Source: Candidatus Cloacimonadota bacterium
GTDB taxonomy: Bacteria; Muiribacteriota; UBA6191
Direction: 5' to 3'
Assembly (NCBI GenBank): GCA_023954715.1
Contig: JAGSHD010000013.1
Location: 62,001 to 126,000 of the forward strand
DNA: 64,000 nucleotides
Positions 36,224 through 48,001 of this stretch are shown in pieces. Position 1 is the stretch's first letter. Each line of letters begins with the position of its first letter. A program made the position numbers and the translations under genes. The notes beneath the pieces are model-generated. The model saw nothing but the letters and a program-made list of their open reading frames with translations. It had not been told where the DNA came from and ran no database searches.

Positions 36224-37896
36224 TTTTTAATGTTTTTATCTAGATCAAGCCAGATATTATGATAATTAAACTCAGACTCGCCAAAAGAGCTCAATTGTAT
36301 GCCTTGGACAAATTGATGGGCTAAAATGTAGGTTGTAGGAAAGTACAAGCAAATCCATGGGGAATCTTTCATTAATAGTTTTTGCGCTTGGTCGTAATAC
36401 TCGTTACGAATTTTAGAGTTATTAGTAAAGCGTGCACTTTCAATCAACTTGTCTACCTTAGGATTACAGTACCGTGAAGAGTTATTGTCATTGTCTATGT
36501 TATTACAAGTAAAATTATACCTTAGTACATTATCCGCATCAGCATAATCTAAAATCCAACCCATAGTAAAAAAACTAGCTTCTGCCTTAGATATAGAGCC
36601 AAAATGATTGGACCAATTTTGTAAAACCAGTTGAATCTCTATACCAATATCAAGTAGGTTAGATTGAACCATTCGCCCGATGCGATTTGTGCTGCCCTTG
36701 CGACCTGTAACATAGAGCTTTACCTCAGGAAAGTCAGATACTAATCCCTTTTCATCAAATGAAAACCCGCAATCAAGTAGGAGTCTTTTAGCTTTTTTAG
36801 GATTAAACTCATAAGGGTTATAATCTTTCATGTGTCCTAAAATACCTGGAGGAAGGGGAGAGTTAGCAGTAAAACCTCGATTGTTAAGTACATATTTAAC
36901 GATAACATCTTTGTTGATTGCATAATTGAAGGCTTGCCTCACTCGTACATCATCAAAGGGCTTTTGATTTACATTAAACGCTAAATACTGGATTTGAAGA
37001 CTTGGTTTCTCAAAAAATGAGTATTCACTAGATTTAATAGACTCTTTGAGTTCTTTTCTAGGTATAGAGTTGATGTGATGAAGTTTTTTTTCTTGAAAAA
37101 GACTGAATTCATTTAAATTGTTTTCTCGGCGAAACTGAAAACGAATAGCATCTAAATAAGGTCTACCTTTGAAGTAGTCAAGATTTGCTCTAATAATAAG
37201 GTCTTTTTTTGGGTCGAAGGATTGTAGTATGAAAGGGCCTGTACCAACGGGGTTGGCATGTAGTTGGTTTTTATTTGCAATGATGTCTTCTTGGGCTACT
37301 ATACTAAGAGCATGGGAGGATAATTCCATCAAAAATGAGGGAGAAGGAGCAACCAACTGAATCTCTAAGATATGTTCATCTAAGACTTTAATCCCAGACA
37401 CTTGCGTTGCTAGGTGATTTTGAAATTCTTTTACTCCAACGACTCCACTTAGTAAAGTGCTTTTATGAGGGCTATTGGTTTTTGGGTTTAAGACTCGCTC
37501 TAGAGAAAACTTAACATCTTGTGCTTTTAGCTCTCTACCTCTATTTTTGGTGGTATAAGAGTTTGTATTAAAGCTATCACCTAAAACCGTATGAAACCGG
37601 ATTTTTTCACGAAGATAAAAAGTATAAGTTTTTTGATCTTCGGAGATTTCCCATGACTTTACTATATCGGGGCTTGCTGATAAGTCTTGTCCCATACGAA
37701 ATAATCGAGAGTACAATTGTGCAATAACTTCACTTGAATCGGAGTCCGTTACAAAAGCAGGATCGAAGGTTTCAGGGAGATTTGTAAGTATTCGTTGATA
37801 AGTACCTCCAAACTTGGGTTTTTTATTTGTTTCTCCTTCAAGACAGTAAGCTTGAATAGATAATAATATAGTTAAAATAATATATGTAAGTTTCAT
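36220..37896 (-). CDS. ABC-type oligopeptide-binding protein (SBP family 5)
   Basis: The 558-residue protein has a signal peptide (MKLTYIILTILLSIQAYC) and the OppA/DppA fold: GGTYQRILTNLPETFDPAF at the start, VIAQLYSRLFRM, KSWEISEDQKTYTFYLREKIRFH, ANPVGTGPFIL and VRVRQAFNYAINKD. The Cys at the end of the signal lacks a convincing lipobox. It captures peptides in the periplasm for an ABC importer, but no permease or ATPase gene is in this window. Coupling to a double-psi-barrel protein suggests murein peptides as a possible ligand. A promoter lies about 60-85 bases upstream. Confidence 0.88.
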   Translation of the reverse strand: MKLTYIILTILLSIQAYCLEGETNKKPKFGGTYQRILTNLPETFDPAFVTDSDSSEVIAQLYSRLFRMGQDLSASPDIVKSWEISEDQKTYTFYLREKIRFHTVLGDSFNTNSYTTKNRGRELKAQDVKFSLERVLNPKTNSPHKSTLLSGVVGVKEFQNHLATQVSGIKVLDEHILEIQLVAPSPSFLMELSSHALSIVAQEDIIANKNQLHANPVGTGPFILQSFDPKKDLIIRANLDYFKGRPYLDAIRFQFRRENNLNEFSLFQEKKLHHINSIPRKELKESIKSSEYSFFEKPSLQIQYLAFNVNQKPFDDVRVRQAFNYAINKDVIVKYVLNNRGFTANSPLPPGILGHMKDYNPYEFNPKKAKRLLLDCGFSFDEKGLVSDFPEVKLYVTGRKGSTNRIGRMVQSNLLDIGIEIQLVLQNWSNHFGSISKAEASFFTMGWILDYADADNVLRYNFTCNNIDNDNNSSRYCNPKVDKLIESARFTNNSKIRNEYYDQAQKLLMKDSPWICLYFPTTYILAHQFVQGIQLSSFGESEFNYHNIWLDLDKNIKK

Positions 37897-37952
37897 TTGT
37901 TTGTGGTCCGTTGATCAAACTAAAGGTTGTAAAATAGTATATTTAAACCCTT

Positions 37953-37981
37953 AGTATACAATTGCCATACCAAAAGAACAA
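37953..37981 (-). promoter_or_regulatory. Sigma70-type promoter of the binding-protein operon
   Basis: On the minus strand TTGTTC (complement of 37976-37981), 17 bases, TATACT (complement of 37953-37958) precedes the gene that starts at 37896. Confidence 0.5.
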
Positions 37982-38071
37982 AGGGAAGATTATAGTGAGT
38001 AGAACCATAGATTAAGTTGCTAGACATATCCTAAGGCATAAACTGATATTTTGTTTTTCAAGAGTTTTGCG

Positions 38072-40116
<2,045 letters not shown>

Positions 40117-40132
40117 TTTTAAAGTAGGAATC

Positions 40133-41191
40133 ATGAGCAAGAAACAAGTAGAACACCCAAGAAAATTAATAGATCATTTGGATTTGTTTAATTCAAAAAT
40201 AGGAGAAGAACTATGTTGGCCCCTAACTGGTATCAATAGTGGATACACAGTGATTGATGAGGCTGTAGATACTTTTCGGCCTGGTTTATATATATTTGCT
40301 GGTGGGACCGGTACTGGTAAGAGTAGTTTTTTGAATAATCTTATGTTTGGCTTTTTATCTCAAAGTAAAAATGTTTGTGGGCTTCACTTTTCTTATGATG
40401 TTAACTATTTGGAGCAAGTTGGTAAGTATTTATCATTAGCATCTAACTTGCCTTTAGATCAGATAAAAAATCCAGCGAAAATATCAGAAGAAGACTTAGA
40501 AAAACGATTTGAAGGAATTGCAAAACTAGAAGAAATTCAAAGTAGAATGATTATTTTGGATCAAAACCATAATGTGCAACAAATAGATCAAATTGAAAAA
40601 GAAGTAGTGTCATTAAAACAAGAGTTTCCAGATTCTCCCGTTGTGATAGCCATTGATCCAATTTCTCAGTTGATTGATAGCTCCCATGCTTATGGAGAAG
40701 AAAGAGATAGCTACTTTGTTGTGGAGCTGAAAAGATTGGCTCGAGTTCATGGTGTAGTAGTTTTAATGGGAGTTGATTTAGATATTGGTGCACGTGAGTT
40801 TCGTCCAAAACTGTCTCAATTAGAAAAGAAAGTTGCTTTGATGTATGGTGCAGAGTTTATCGGATTGTTATATAATGACACCTTAAATAACTTTGATACG
40901 CCATTACTAGAGTGGGAATGGGCAACAAAAGATACAATGATTCCGATTATAGAGTTAAATATTGTGAAAAATAAATCCTCCTCTTATCTAGGTAGGTTGT
41001 TTTATCGTTTTTATGGTTCACAATGTCGCTACAAAGAATGTGTTAAAGCTGAAAATGAATATTATAATGAAATGATCGAGAACATGGATCATTTTGAAGA
41101 AGATCCTAAAAATAGAAAATCAATAAGCACTGGTAATAAAGTTTATGTCACACCCAAAAGAACCTTCGAAAAAAAATTCGAAATCGAATAA
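40133..41191 (+). CDS. Stand-alone DnaB-C/RecA-like ATPase
   Basis: The 352-residue protein resembles the C-terminal ATPase domain of DnaB-type helicases: WPLTGINSGYTVIDEAVDTF, RPGLYIFAGGTGTGKSSFLN (Walker A about residues 58-66), and VVIAIDPISQLID as Walker B. The DnaB N-terminal primase-binding domain is absent, and the C-terminal ~60 residues are acidic and unusual. It follows ligA by 16 bases with its own ribosome site (TAGGA), and its end overlaps a TPR gene by 47 bases. A role in DNA metabolism or as a KaiC/RadA-like regulator is possible. It is not the replicative helicase as drawn here. Confidence 0.75.
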   Translation: MSKKQVEHPRKLIDHLDLFNSKIGEELCWPLTGINSGYTVIDEAVDTFRPGLYIFAGGTGTGKSSFLNNLMFGFLSQSKNVCGLHFSYDVNYLEQVGKYLSLASNLPLDQIKNPAKISEEDLEKRFEGIAKLEEIQSRMIILDQNHNVQQIDQIEKEVVSLKQEFPDSPVVIAIDPISQLIDSSHAYGEERDSYFVVELKRLARVHGVVVLMGVDLDIGAREFRPKLSQLEKKVALMYGAEFIGLLYNDTLNNFDTPLLEWEWATKDTMIPIIELNIVKNKSSSYLGRLFYRFYGSQCRYKECVKAENEYYNEMIENMDHFEEDPKNRKSISTGNKVYVTPKRTFEKKFEIE

Positions 41192-43085
41192 ACCTCAAAA
41201 AATAATTAGAATTGATATTAAAACTCAATTCAAAGAAGCGCTAGAGTTTCACCAACAAGGAAATTACGAAGAAGCTCTATTGGCTTATCAGTTAATTCTG
41301 TCTGAAATGCCAAACCATAAAGCTGCCTTAATGAATCTTGGGGTGGTGCATTATGTTTGTGCTAATTATGACTCAGCTCGCGAATGTTTCGAGTCTATCC
41401 TTAAAGAAGAAGAAAAAGAGATTGATGCTCTTTACAATTTAGGTCGAGTTTTACAGGCTCAAAAGGAGTACTCTAAAAGTTTAGAATACCTTGAAAAGTC
41501 TTATGAGATAAATCCTGATGACCCTATGATTCAAAAAACTCTAGGTATTGGTTTTGGCAAACTAGGTTTTGACAAAGAAGCTGTAGATATGTTGTCAAGT
41601 TATCTTGATACATACCCAAATGACTGTAGCGTTTTATTAGCATTGAGTAAATCTTATATGAGCTTAGGGGAGTTTGTTGACGCAGGCTTTGTGCTAAACA
41701 GATTGTTAAGTATTGATGATCAAGAGCAAGCTGCCTATGAGCTTTTATCCGAGTGCTATTATCATCAATCTAAGATCGAGACCTCAATCGATGTATTGCG
41801 AAAACTATTAGTTCTACGAAAAAATGATTCTGGAATTTATAGAAAATTGGCAATGTACTACGGGCAAATTAAAGATTACTCTGAAGCAAGGCAATGTTAC
41901 TGGAAAGCTTATTCAATTGAGTCTAAGGGATTGAAAATTCAGGATGAAGGAATGTCTGGTTTTAACGCAGACATTGATCGATTGACTTTTCAAAGTTCAG
42001 TTTTAGCTATTACTGAAAAATACTCTCTGCAAAATAATTGGAAGGGTGCATTAAGAGAGTTTTCTCACCTGTCTAAAAAGTATCCAGACTCTATTATTCT
42101 TTTACAAGAAATAGCTTATTTATATCAATGTGTTGGTGAGTTCAGAAGAGCCGGTGGATACTACGAGCGAATTCTTGAAATGGATGAAGATAATTTAGAA
42201 GCATTATTGCAATTGATAAGAATTAGTATTGAAGTAAAGGACTACTCTTACGGTAAATTAAAGGCTGAAAAAGCCCTTAGTAAATACTCTGAAGTATTAG
42301 AGGTATATGAACTCGTCGGACTATTTTTGGTTTCTTTTGAAAGATACGAAGAGGGCTTGTCTTACTTTGAACATTGCAAAGAAAATAAATTTGATAGCTG
42401 TGGAGTCATGCTTGGCTCATCTGAGTGTTATATTGGGATAGAAGAGTTTGAAAAAGCTGTTGATTTATTAAAGTCGGCGGTTCGAATATTTCCGGATCAA
42501 GTAGACTTAAAGTTAAACTTGGCTAAATCATATCTAGGACTAGAAGAAATAAAAAAAGCACAAGAGGTTTTAGTTGAGTCTCGTTTGGCTTTTCCTGACA
42601 ATCTACAAGTATTGTCATTATCTGCAAGGGCAGCTGTTAAAGCTAGAAACCTAAAGAAGGCCGCTGAATATTGGGTGAAAATGTCTAGTTTAGCCCCTTT
42701 AAACAAAGAAGACTATGTCCCATTTATTAAGAGTCTGATTTTTTCAAGACAAGGGTCTTTAGCAGCCAAACACTTAAAGAGTTTTACTCGCTTTAAGCAT
42801 AAGAGTTTTGAGAGTGTGTACTTAGAAGCACTTATTTTTATTATTCAAAAAAATCGATTTCGTTTTGGTATTCCATGGCAAGAGCTTTGGAGTTTAGATG
42901 CTGAGCAAATGATTAAAAACTCTTATGAGATGAAAGCAATTTTAAGTGAAGAAGATATCGAGTTTATGATTCAGTTGCAGCCAGAAACACATCGTTTGTT
43001 TTCAAAAAAGCCTGAGATCAGAAAAGCAATAGAAGAGTGTTTTCAGATTTTGATTCAGCCAAGTTCATTAGAGCTAGTAAAGTAG
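41145..43085 (+). CDS. TPR-repeat protein
   Basis: The 646-residue protein begins with a basic tail (MSHPKEPSKKNSKSNKPQK) encoded inside the end of the preceding ATPase gene (47-base overlap), then has about fourteen tetratricopeptide units, for example FHQQGNYEEALLAYQLILSE and QKEYSKSLEYLEKSYEINPD. No signal peptide, membrane helix or catalytic domain is seen. It resembles the TPR protein at 14000-16606 in style, though I cannot claim direct orthology. No better start was found downstream, and the ribosome site is weak. It may act as a scaffold linked to the ATPase by coupled translation. Confidence 0.8.
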   Translation: MSHPKEPSKKNSKSNKPQKIIRIDIKTQFKEALEFHQQGNYEEALLAYQLILSEMPNHKAALMNLGVVHYVCANYDSARECFESILKEEEKEIDALYNLGRVLQAQKEYSKSLEYLEKSYEINPDDPMIQKTLGIGFGKLGFDKEAVDMLSSYLDTYPNDCSVLLALSKSYMSLGEFVDAGFVLNRLLSIDDQEQAAYELLSECYYHQSKIETSIDVLRKLLVLRKNDSGIYRKLAMYYGQIKDYSEARQCYWKAYSIESKGLKIQDEGMSGFNADIDRLTFQSSVLAITEKYSLQNNWKGALREFSHLSKKYPDSIILLQEIAYLYQCVGEFRRAGGYYERILEMDEDNLEALLQLIRISIEVKDYSYGKLKAEKALSKYSEVLEVYELVGLFLVSFERYEEGLSYFEHCKENKFDSCGVMLGSSECYIGIEEFEKAVDLLKSAVRIFPDQVDLKLNLAKSYLGLEEIKKAQEVLVESRLAFPDNLQVLSLSARAAVKARNLKKAAEYWVKMSSLAPLNKEDYVPFIKSLIFSRQGSLAAKHLKSFTRFKHKSFESVYLEALIFIIQKNRFRFGIPWQELWSLDAEQMIKNSYEMKAILSEEDIEFMIQLQPETHRLFSKKPEIRKAIEECFQILIQPSSLELVK

Positions 43086-43209
43086 ACTCAGTAATTGAGT
43101 TAGTTGAACTCTTTAAATTGGACTCCATTTACTTTTTAAGAAGCTTTGTTTATTATCTCGATTGATGGATTAATCCAAATCCTTTAAGACAACTTTGGCG
43201 AGACTAAAA

Positions 43210-44964
43210 ATGCAAAAAAAAGAAAGTTTAGTAGATTTTTTAAGAGAGTTATTTGTTTTTAGCTCCTCGTATATTCATCTATATTTCTTCGCATTTATTT
43301 TTTTAGCATTGTCCAATTTCTTTTCGGCTAAAATCCCAAATAGCGTTCAAAGTGCTATTGACTCTACTGCTAATGCTGGTGCTTCAGATAAAATTATATG
43401 GTTTGCTGGCATGATCATAGCTTGTGCTGGCGTACAGTTTATATTTCGAGTTTTAGCTCGAATACTAGTATACAGAGCCTGCCGAGAACAAGAGCATAGC
43501 TTACGAGACAAACTAATGGAAAAGGTCTGTAGTTTCTCAATAAAAACTTTGTCGCAAAAGTCTATTGGAGATTATGTGACCAATATGTCTGAGGATACGA
43601 CTCAAGTTAGGATTTTTGTTGGCTTTGGTTTTGTTCAGTTGGCTAATATTATTATGGTGTATGTGTTTTGCTTACCATATATGATAGCAATCTCTCCTAA
43701 GCTAACCATGTATGCGATTATCCCTTACCCATTATTGTTAATTTATATTGCTGTACTTAATCACAAACTATATTATCTGAATTTAGATATGAAAGCCAAA
43801 TTGGCTCAAGTAACAGATTTTGTTTCGCAATCTGTGTACGGCATATATGTGATTAAATCTTTTCATGCTATGACTTCTTTTTCACAAAAGTTTGATGCAG
43901 AAAGTGATGAGCTTTTTACTAAGCAATGGAGAGCAACTTTATACAACTTGATTTTGATGCCAGGCTTAATCCTAATCTCTAGTTTTGGAGAGTGGATAGT
44001 TATTTATTTAGGTGTACCTATGATTAACGCAGGTGAGATCAGTCAGGGTCAATTTATAGCCTATCATGGATATATCTCTATCTTGATTTTTTCTTCAGTA
44101 GCTGTTGGTTTTGGAGTTTCTACTTTTAACCGTGGATTTACTTCTTGGATTCGATTGCGTGAGATTTATACTTTAGAGTCTGAACCTGAAAAATCAGATG
44201 CTTTGGTAGAGTCTCCCAATAAACTAGAGGTGAGTAGGCTAAAATTTACTCACTATATTCATGATAAAGAGTCCTTTTCTTTGGATATCGAAAGTCTAAA
44301 TTTAGATTTAAATAAATCGATTGGTATATTTGGTCCGATTGGATCAGGAAAAAGTACTTTCATTAAATTGTTGGCTGGGATTTATCAGGCCAAAGAGGGT
44401 GATTTTCAATTCGACGATCAACTAATCTCATCAAAGCACTATGCTGATTTACGAAAGTTTATCTCGTATGTGCCTCAAAATGTATTTTTGTTTTCTAAAT
44501 CTATAGAAGATAATATTAGTTTTTTTGAAGATTTTACTCAAGATCAGATTAAAGATGCCCTAACTTTTGCAGATTTATTTTCTGATGTTGAAAAGTTTGA
44601 AAATGGTACTGAAACCATTGTGGGAGAGCGTGGTGTGCGTTTATCCTTAGGTCAAAAACAAAGGCTAACTTTAGCTCGATCTCACTTTCACCCAAAAGAT
44701 GTGCTTTTGATTGATGATTGTTTTTCAGCCTTAGATACAGTAACTGAAGAAACAATCCTACAATCATTGATACAATCAGATATTTATAAAACTTTGTTTT
44801 TGTGTAGTCATCGAATCTCTACTCTAAAACATTGTGAGCAAATTTTAGTGTTTGATAAAGGAGAGATTACTCATAAAGGTAGTCACGATCAATTACTAAA
44901 AACTTGCCCTTATTATCAAGAGATTTGGAGTATACAACAAATGTTTGAGGAGGTTTCCTCATGA
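43210..44964 (+). CDS. ABC exporter half-transporter with degenerate catalytic site
   Basis: ATG 43210 is preferred to the TTG at 43195 because GGCGAGA lies 6 bases before it. The 584 residues contain a six-helix membrane domain (about 25-310), then an ATPase domain with Walker A GPIGSGKST (~375-383), signature LSLGQKQR, and Walker B VLLIDDC. Asp503 stands where the catalytic Glu should be. Its stop overlaps the next gene, which has a normal Glu. One degenerate and one consensus site is the hallmark of heterodimeric exporters such as TM287/288 and BmrCD. The cargo (drug, lipid or peptide) is unknown. Confidence 0.9.
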   Translation: MQKKESLVDFLRELFVFSSSYIHLYFFAFIFLALSNFFSAKIPNSVQSAIDSTANAGASDKIIWFAGMIIACAGVQFIFRVLARILVYRACREQEHSLRDKLMEKVCSFSIKTLSQKSIGDYVTNMSEDTTQVRIFVGFGFVQLANIIMVYVFCLPYMIAISPKLTMYAIIPYPLLLIYIAVLNHKLYYLNLDMKAKLAQVTDFVSQSVYGIYVIKSFHAMTSFSQKFDAESDELFTKQWRATLYNLILMPGLILISSFGEWIVIYLGVPMINAGEISQGQFIAYHGYISILIFSSVAVGFGVSTFNRGFTSWIRLREIYTLESEPEKSDALVESPNKLEVSRLKFTHYIHDKESFSLDIESLNLDLNKSIGIFGPIGSGKSTFIKLLAGIYQAKEGDFQFDDQLISSKHYADLRKFISYVPQNVFLFSKSIEDNISFFEDFTQDQIKDALTFADLFSDVEKFENGTETIVGERGVRLSLGQKQRLTLARSHFHPKDVLLIDDCFSALDTVTEETILQSLIQSDIYKTLFLCSHRISTLKHCEQILVFDKGEITHKGSHDQLLKTCPYYQEIWSIQQMFEEVSS

Positions 44965-46667
44965 AAAAGTTTTTAATGCAAGAAGCCTATGTTTTTCGTT
45001 ATTGGTTATTGGCTTCATTTTTGTTGATCCCTATTGTTCAAGGGATACGTATTGTTCAACCTTGGCTTTTTAAATTAATCATAGATGTTGGTGAAGGCAC
45101 TAGTTATGGTTTAAATTTATTGCAATTAACTTTTGTATTACTAGCTTTTATTTTTGTAAATCATATCTTTCAATATTTACAAGGCTATATAACGGCTTTT
45201 GCTGGTGCAAGAATTGTCTTATCCATTAGAAAAAAGCTTTATAAACATTTATTACAATTACCTTATGGAACTTTTTCTCGATTAAAGTCAGGTCAAATCA
45301 TTGTACGTCTTAGCTCGGATGTGGAGTCAGTGGGTAACGCTCTTTCTGGAGTTTTAGTTCGTACACTCTCTGATATTTTGGCGATCGTCTCTATTTTAGT
45401 CGTTTTACTTACGATCAATGTACGATTAGCTATGTATATCGTAATTGGTATACCTTGTTTGATTTATATTACAGGTTTTATTGGTGGAAAAATCCGAAAA
45501 GGGATGACAGTAACGAAAAAGATCCTTTCTGAAATGACTAGCTTTTTTTCAGAAACAATCCAGGGTTTTGAGATCATTAAAAGTTTTGAAAAAGAAAAGG
45601 ATACTCATGCCTCTTTTCATAAATTATCAAGAAACTTCACAAACGAATTTCATAGATTAAATTTTTTCGAACCAACATATTATTCTTTTGTGGAGTTTTT
45701 CACTTCTTTTTTATTAGCCTGTTTGATTTTTGATGGCGGAAACCAAATATTAGAAAATACCTTGCAGTTTGGGGAGCTTGTAGCAGTTATAACTTATGTT
45801 CAACGAATTATGCATCCTATTCGTCATCTATCCGGTATGTTACACCAAGTCCTAAATGCTTATACGTCTATGCAGCGGATTTACTCTATTCTTGAAGAAA
45901 ACACAGAGAGAGATGTTATTTCTGATCATGAGCAAGCCATTGAAAAGTACTCTATTGAGTTTAAAGATGTGGAGTTTTCTTATGGTGAAGAGATGATCCT
46001 AAAGGGAGTCAACTTTACTATCGAAGAAGGGCAAAAAGTTGCCATCGTTGGTAGAACAGGGGCCGGAAAGTCAACCATTATAAAGTTGATCAATCGATTT
46101 TATTTAATTAACAAAGGTGAGATTTTGATTGGTGGAGTAAACATAGATAATGTTTCAAGACACTCGTTACGATCATCCATTGGTCTTGTTTTACAAGATG
46201 TATTTTTATATGCAGGATCTATTTTAGATAATTTAAGTTTATATGATGAGTCTAGGATACAAAAAGCCAAAGATTTTTGTAACAAACTTTTAGATAGAGA
46301 TTTATTTAGTGAGCAAATCATATCAAAAGATGTGGGGCAAAGTGGGGATAACTTCTCTATTGGAGAAAAGCAATTAGTAGCCTTTGGTAGAGTTTTTATT
46401 AAAGATGCAGAGATCTTTTTATTAGATGAAGCCACTTCAAATATTGATGTAAAAACAGAAAGCTTTCTTGAAGAGGAATTACATCACTTTATAGCAGATA
46501 AAACAGCAATCATTATTGCTCATCGTTTGTCGACCATTAGAAATGTAGATAAAATTATCGTGATGAAAGATGGACGAGTTGTAGAGACTGGCCAGTATCA
46601 AGAGTTGATTGATAAAAAAGGCGAGTTTTTTGAATATTTTAAACATCAGTATAAAGATATGTTGTAA
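44961..46667 (+). CDS. ABC exporter half-transporter, catalytically competent partner
   Basis: The 568-residue protein starts on an ATGA overlap with its partner. It has a membrane domain (about 15-300) and an ATPase domain with Walker A GRTGAGKST (~363), Q-loop LVLQDVFLYAGSI, signature FSIGEKQ (diverged from LSGGQ) and Walker B EIFLLDEATSNID with the catalytic Glu. An IIAHRLSTI switch His follows. The odd signature faces the partner's nucleotide site, consistent with an asymmetric heterodimer. The secreted VWA gene begins about 70 bases downstream, but a functional link is unproved. Confidence 0.92.
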   Translation: MKKFLMQEAYVFRYWLLASFLLIPIVQGIRIVQPWLFKLIIDVGEGTSYGLNLLQLTFVLLAFIFVNHIFQYLQGYITAFAGARIVLSIRKKLYKHLLQLPYGTFSRLKSGQIIVRLSSDVESVGNALSGVLVRTLSDILAIVSILVVLLTINVRLAMYIVIGIPCLIYITGFIGGKIRKGMTVTKKILSEMTSFFSETIQGFEIIKSFEKEKDTHASFHKLSRNFTNEFHRLNFFEPTYYSFVEFFTSFLLACLIFDGGNQILENTLQFGELVAVITYVQRIMHPIRHLSGMLHQVLNAYTSMQRIYSILEENTERDVISDHEQAIEKYSIEFKDVEFSYGEEMILKGVNFTIEEGQKVAIVGRTGAGKSTIIKLINRFYLINKGEILIGGVNIDNVSRHSLRSSIGLVLQDVFLYAGSILDNLSLYDESRIQKAKDFCNKLLDRDLFSEQIISKDVGQSGDNFSIGEKQLVAFGRVFIKDAEIFLLDEATSNIDVKTESFLEEELHHFIADKTAIIIAHRLSTIRNVDKIIVMKDGRVVETGQYQELIDKKGEFFEYFKHQYKDML

Positions 46668-46738
46668 AGCTTTAAAATAACTATATTCAGTTATTAAAAT
46701 ATGTTTCAAAATTTTTTGAGCTAATATACAATAGAGCT

Positions 46739-48001
46739 ATGATCACTTTATTTTTGTTTTTATTGATTGGGGTTTCTTGGGGACAAGAGACAAAAGTATT
46801 TTTAGAACCTCTTAATATTAGTAATTTTCCTCTAATCTCTGTTCAAAGTACTTTAAGCATAAGTACAGTTTTAACCACCAAAAAAATTCGTCGAAACTTT
46901 GAACTATATGAAGACTTACATAAAATAAAAGATTATGAGATTGAATTTGTAAAAGAAGCTAAAAAAATTGCTTTGATTATAGATACTTCTGGCTCTGTTA
47001 AAGATTTTATGGGTGAAATCAAATCAGGGGTACAAACTTTTATTGAAGGTATGGATAGTAAAGACGAAGCCTTGTTAGTTTCTTTTTCTGGAAATGTTAG
47101 GTTAAAGCAAGATTTAACCACTAAGAAGTCTTTACTTACTAAAGCGGTTGATAGTTTACAGGCAAAGGGTGGAACTCGCTTATATGATGGGCTCTATGGG
47201 GCCTTAGGCAAGTTACCTTATGATAACTCCATAGCAATTTTGTTTACAGATGGTAAAGATCAGTTTCACCCAGATGATAATAAACCATATAGTAAAAACT
47301 CTCTAAATAGTGCGATTGCTCGGTCTAGGCAAAAGCAAGCTCCAGTCTTTGTGATTGGGATTGGGGATGGTACGGACGAAACAATACTGTCCAATATTGC
47401 CCAATCTACCGGTGGGCAATATTTTAAAGTAAATGGAGCAAGAGCATTATCTAAAATCTACTCTCAGATATCCATGTTGTTGAGGGCTCGAGTAAAAATT
47501 AGATATGAGTCTCCTAACAAAAACTATGATGGAAAGTTACGTAGAGTTACCTTTAAAGAAGTAAAAACTAAGGTTCAGCATCAAAGGGTATATGCATTGG
47601 GAGAGGTTGACAGTAGTTTTTCACAGTATAGATCGGATTGGTTTGATCAAGATGCTTTGATGGATGTTTCTAGCTTAAACTTTAGTAAAAAAATGGATCT
47701 TTCTTACTCAGTAAACACACAATTGCTTGTAGAGGGTGGTAAACCTAGTTTAAAGCCAGGAGCTTTATCAATTGTAGGTCCTAGTAGTAGTGTGGACCTT
47801 TCCAACCCATTCAAGCCAAAAATAGTAGTAGATCCCGGATCAGTAAATTTTAAAGCTCCAGAGTTAAATGTGAGTCCCCTCAAAATAGATTCATCTGTTG
47901 ATCTTGATACTTCTATAGGCGGCTCATGGGGTATGCAAGACGACGATGATGAAGAAGATAATGACAATGATGATGAAATGGATTGGAGTGATGATGATTA
48001 A
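46739..48001 (+). CDS. Secreted von Willebrand factor A (VWA) domain protein
   Basis: The 420-residue protein has a signal peptide (MITLFLFLLIGVSWG) and a VWA domain from about residue 75 to 250. The metal-ion adhesion site is complete at its core: DTSGS at residues 82-86 (IALIIDTSGSVKDF), the GTRLYDGLYGAL threonine region, and AILFTDGKDQ. A proline/serine-rich region follows, then a very acidic tail (DDDDEEDNDNDDEMD). The next gene starts within its last codons. There is no membrane anchor, so it is released or held by partners. VWA domains bind ligands through a divalent metal; an adhesive or pilus-tip role is a guess. Confidence 0.82.
   Translation: MITLFLFLLIGVSWGQETKVFLEPLNISNFPLISVQSTLSISTVLTTKKIRRNFELYEDLHKIKDYEIEFVKEAKKIALIIDTSGSVKDFMGEIKSGVQTFIEGMDSKDEALLVSFSGNVRLKQDLTTKKSLLTKAVDSLQAKGGTRLYDGLYGALGKLPYDNSIAILFTDGKDQFHPDDNKPYSKNSLNSAIARSRQKQAPVFVIGIGDGTDETILSNIAQSTGGQYFKVNGARALSKIYSQISMLLRARVKIRYESPNKNYDGKLRRVTFKEVKTKVQHQRVYALGEVDSSFSQYRSDWFDQDALMDVSSLNFSKKMDLSYSVNTQLLVEGGKPSLKPGALSIVGPSSSVDLSNPFKPKIVVDPGSVNFKAPELNVSPLKIDSSVDLDTSIGGSWGMQDDDDEEDNDNDDEMDWSDDD

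Noticed and set aside
46676-46695. AATAACT/AGTTATT hairpin after the ABC exporter as terminator
   Set aside because: It is AT-only with no T-run after it, so it cannot be claimed as an intrinsic terminator.
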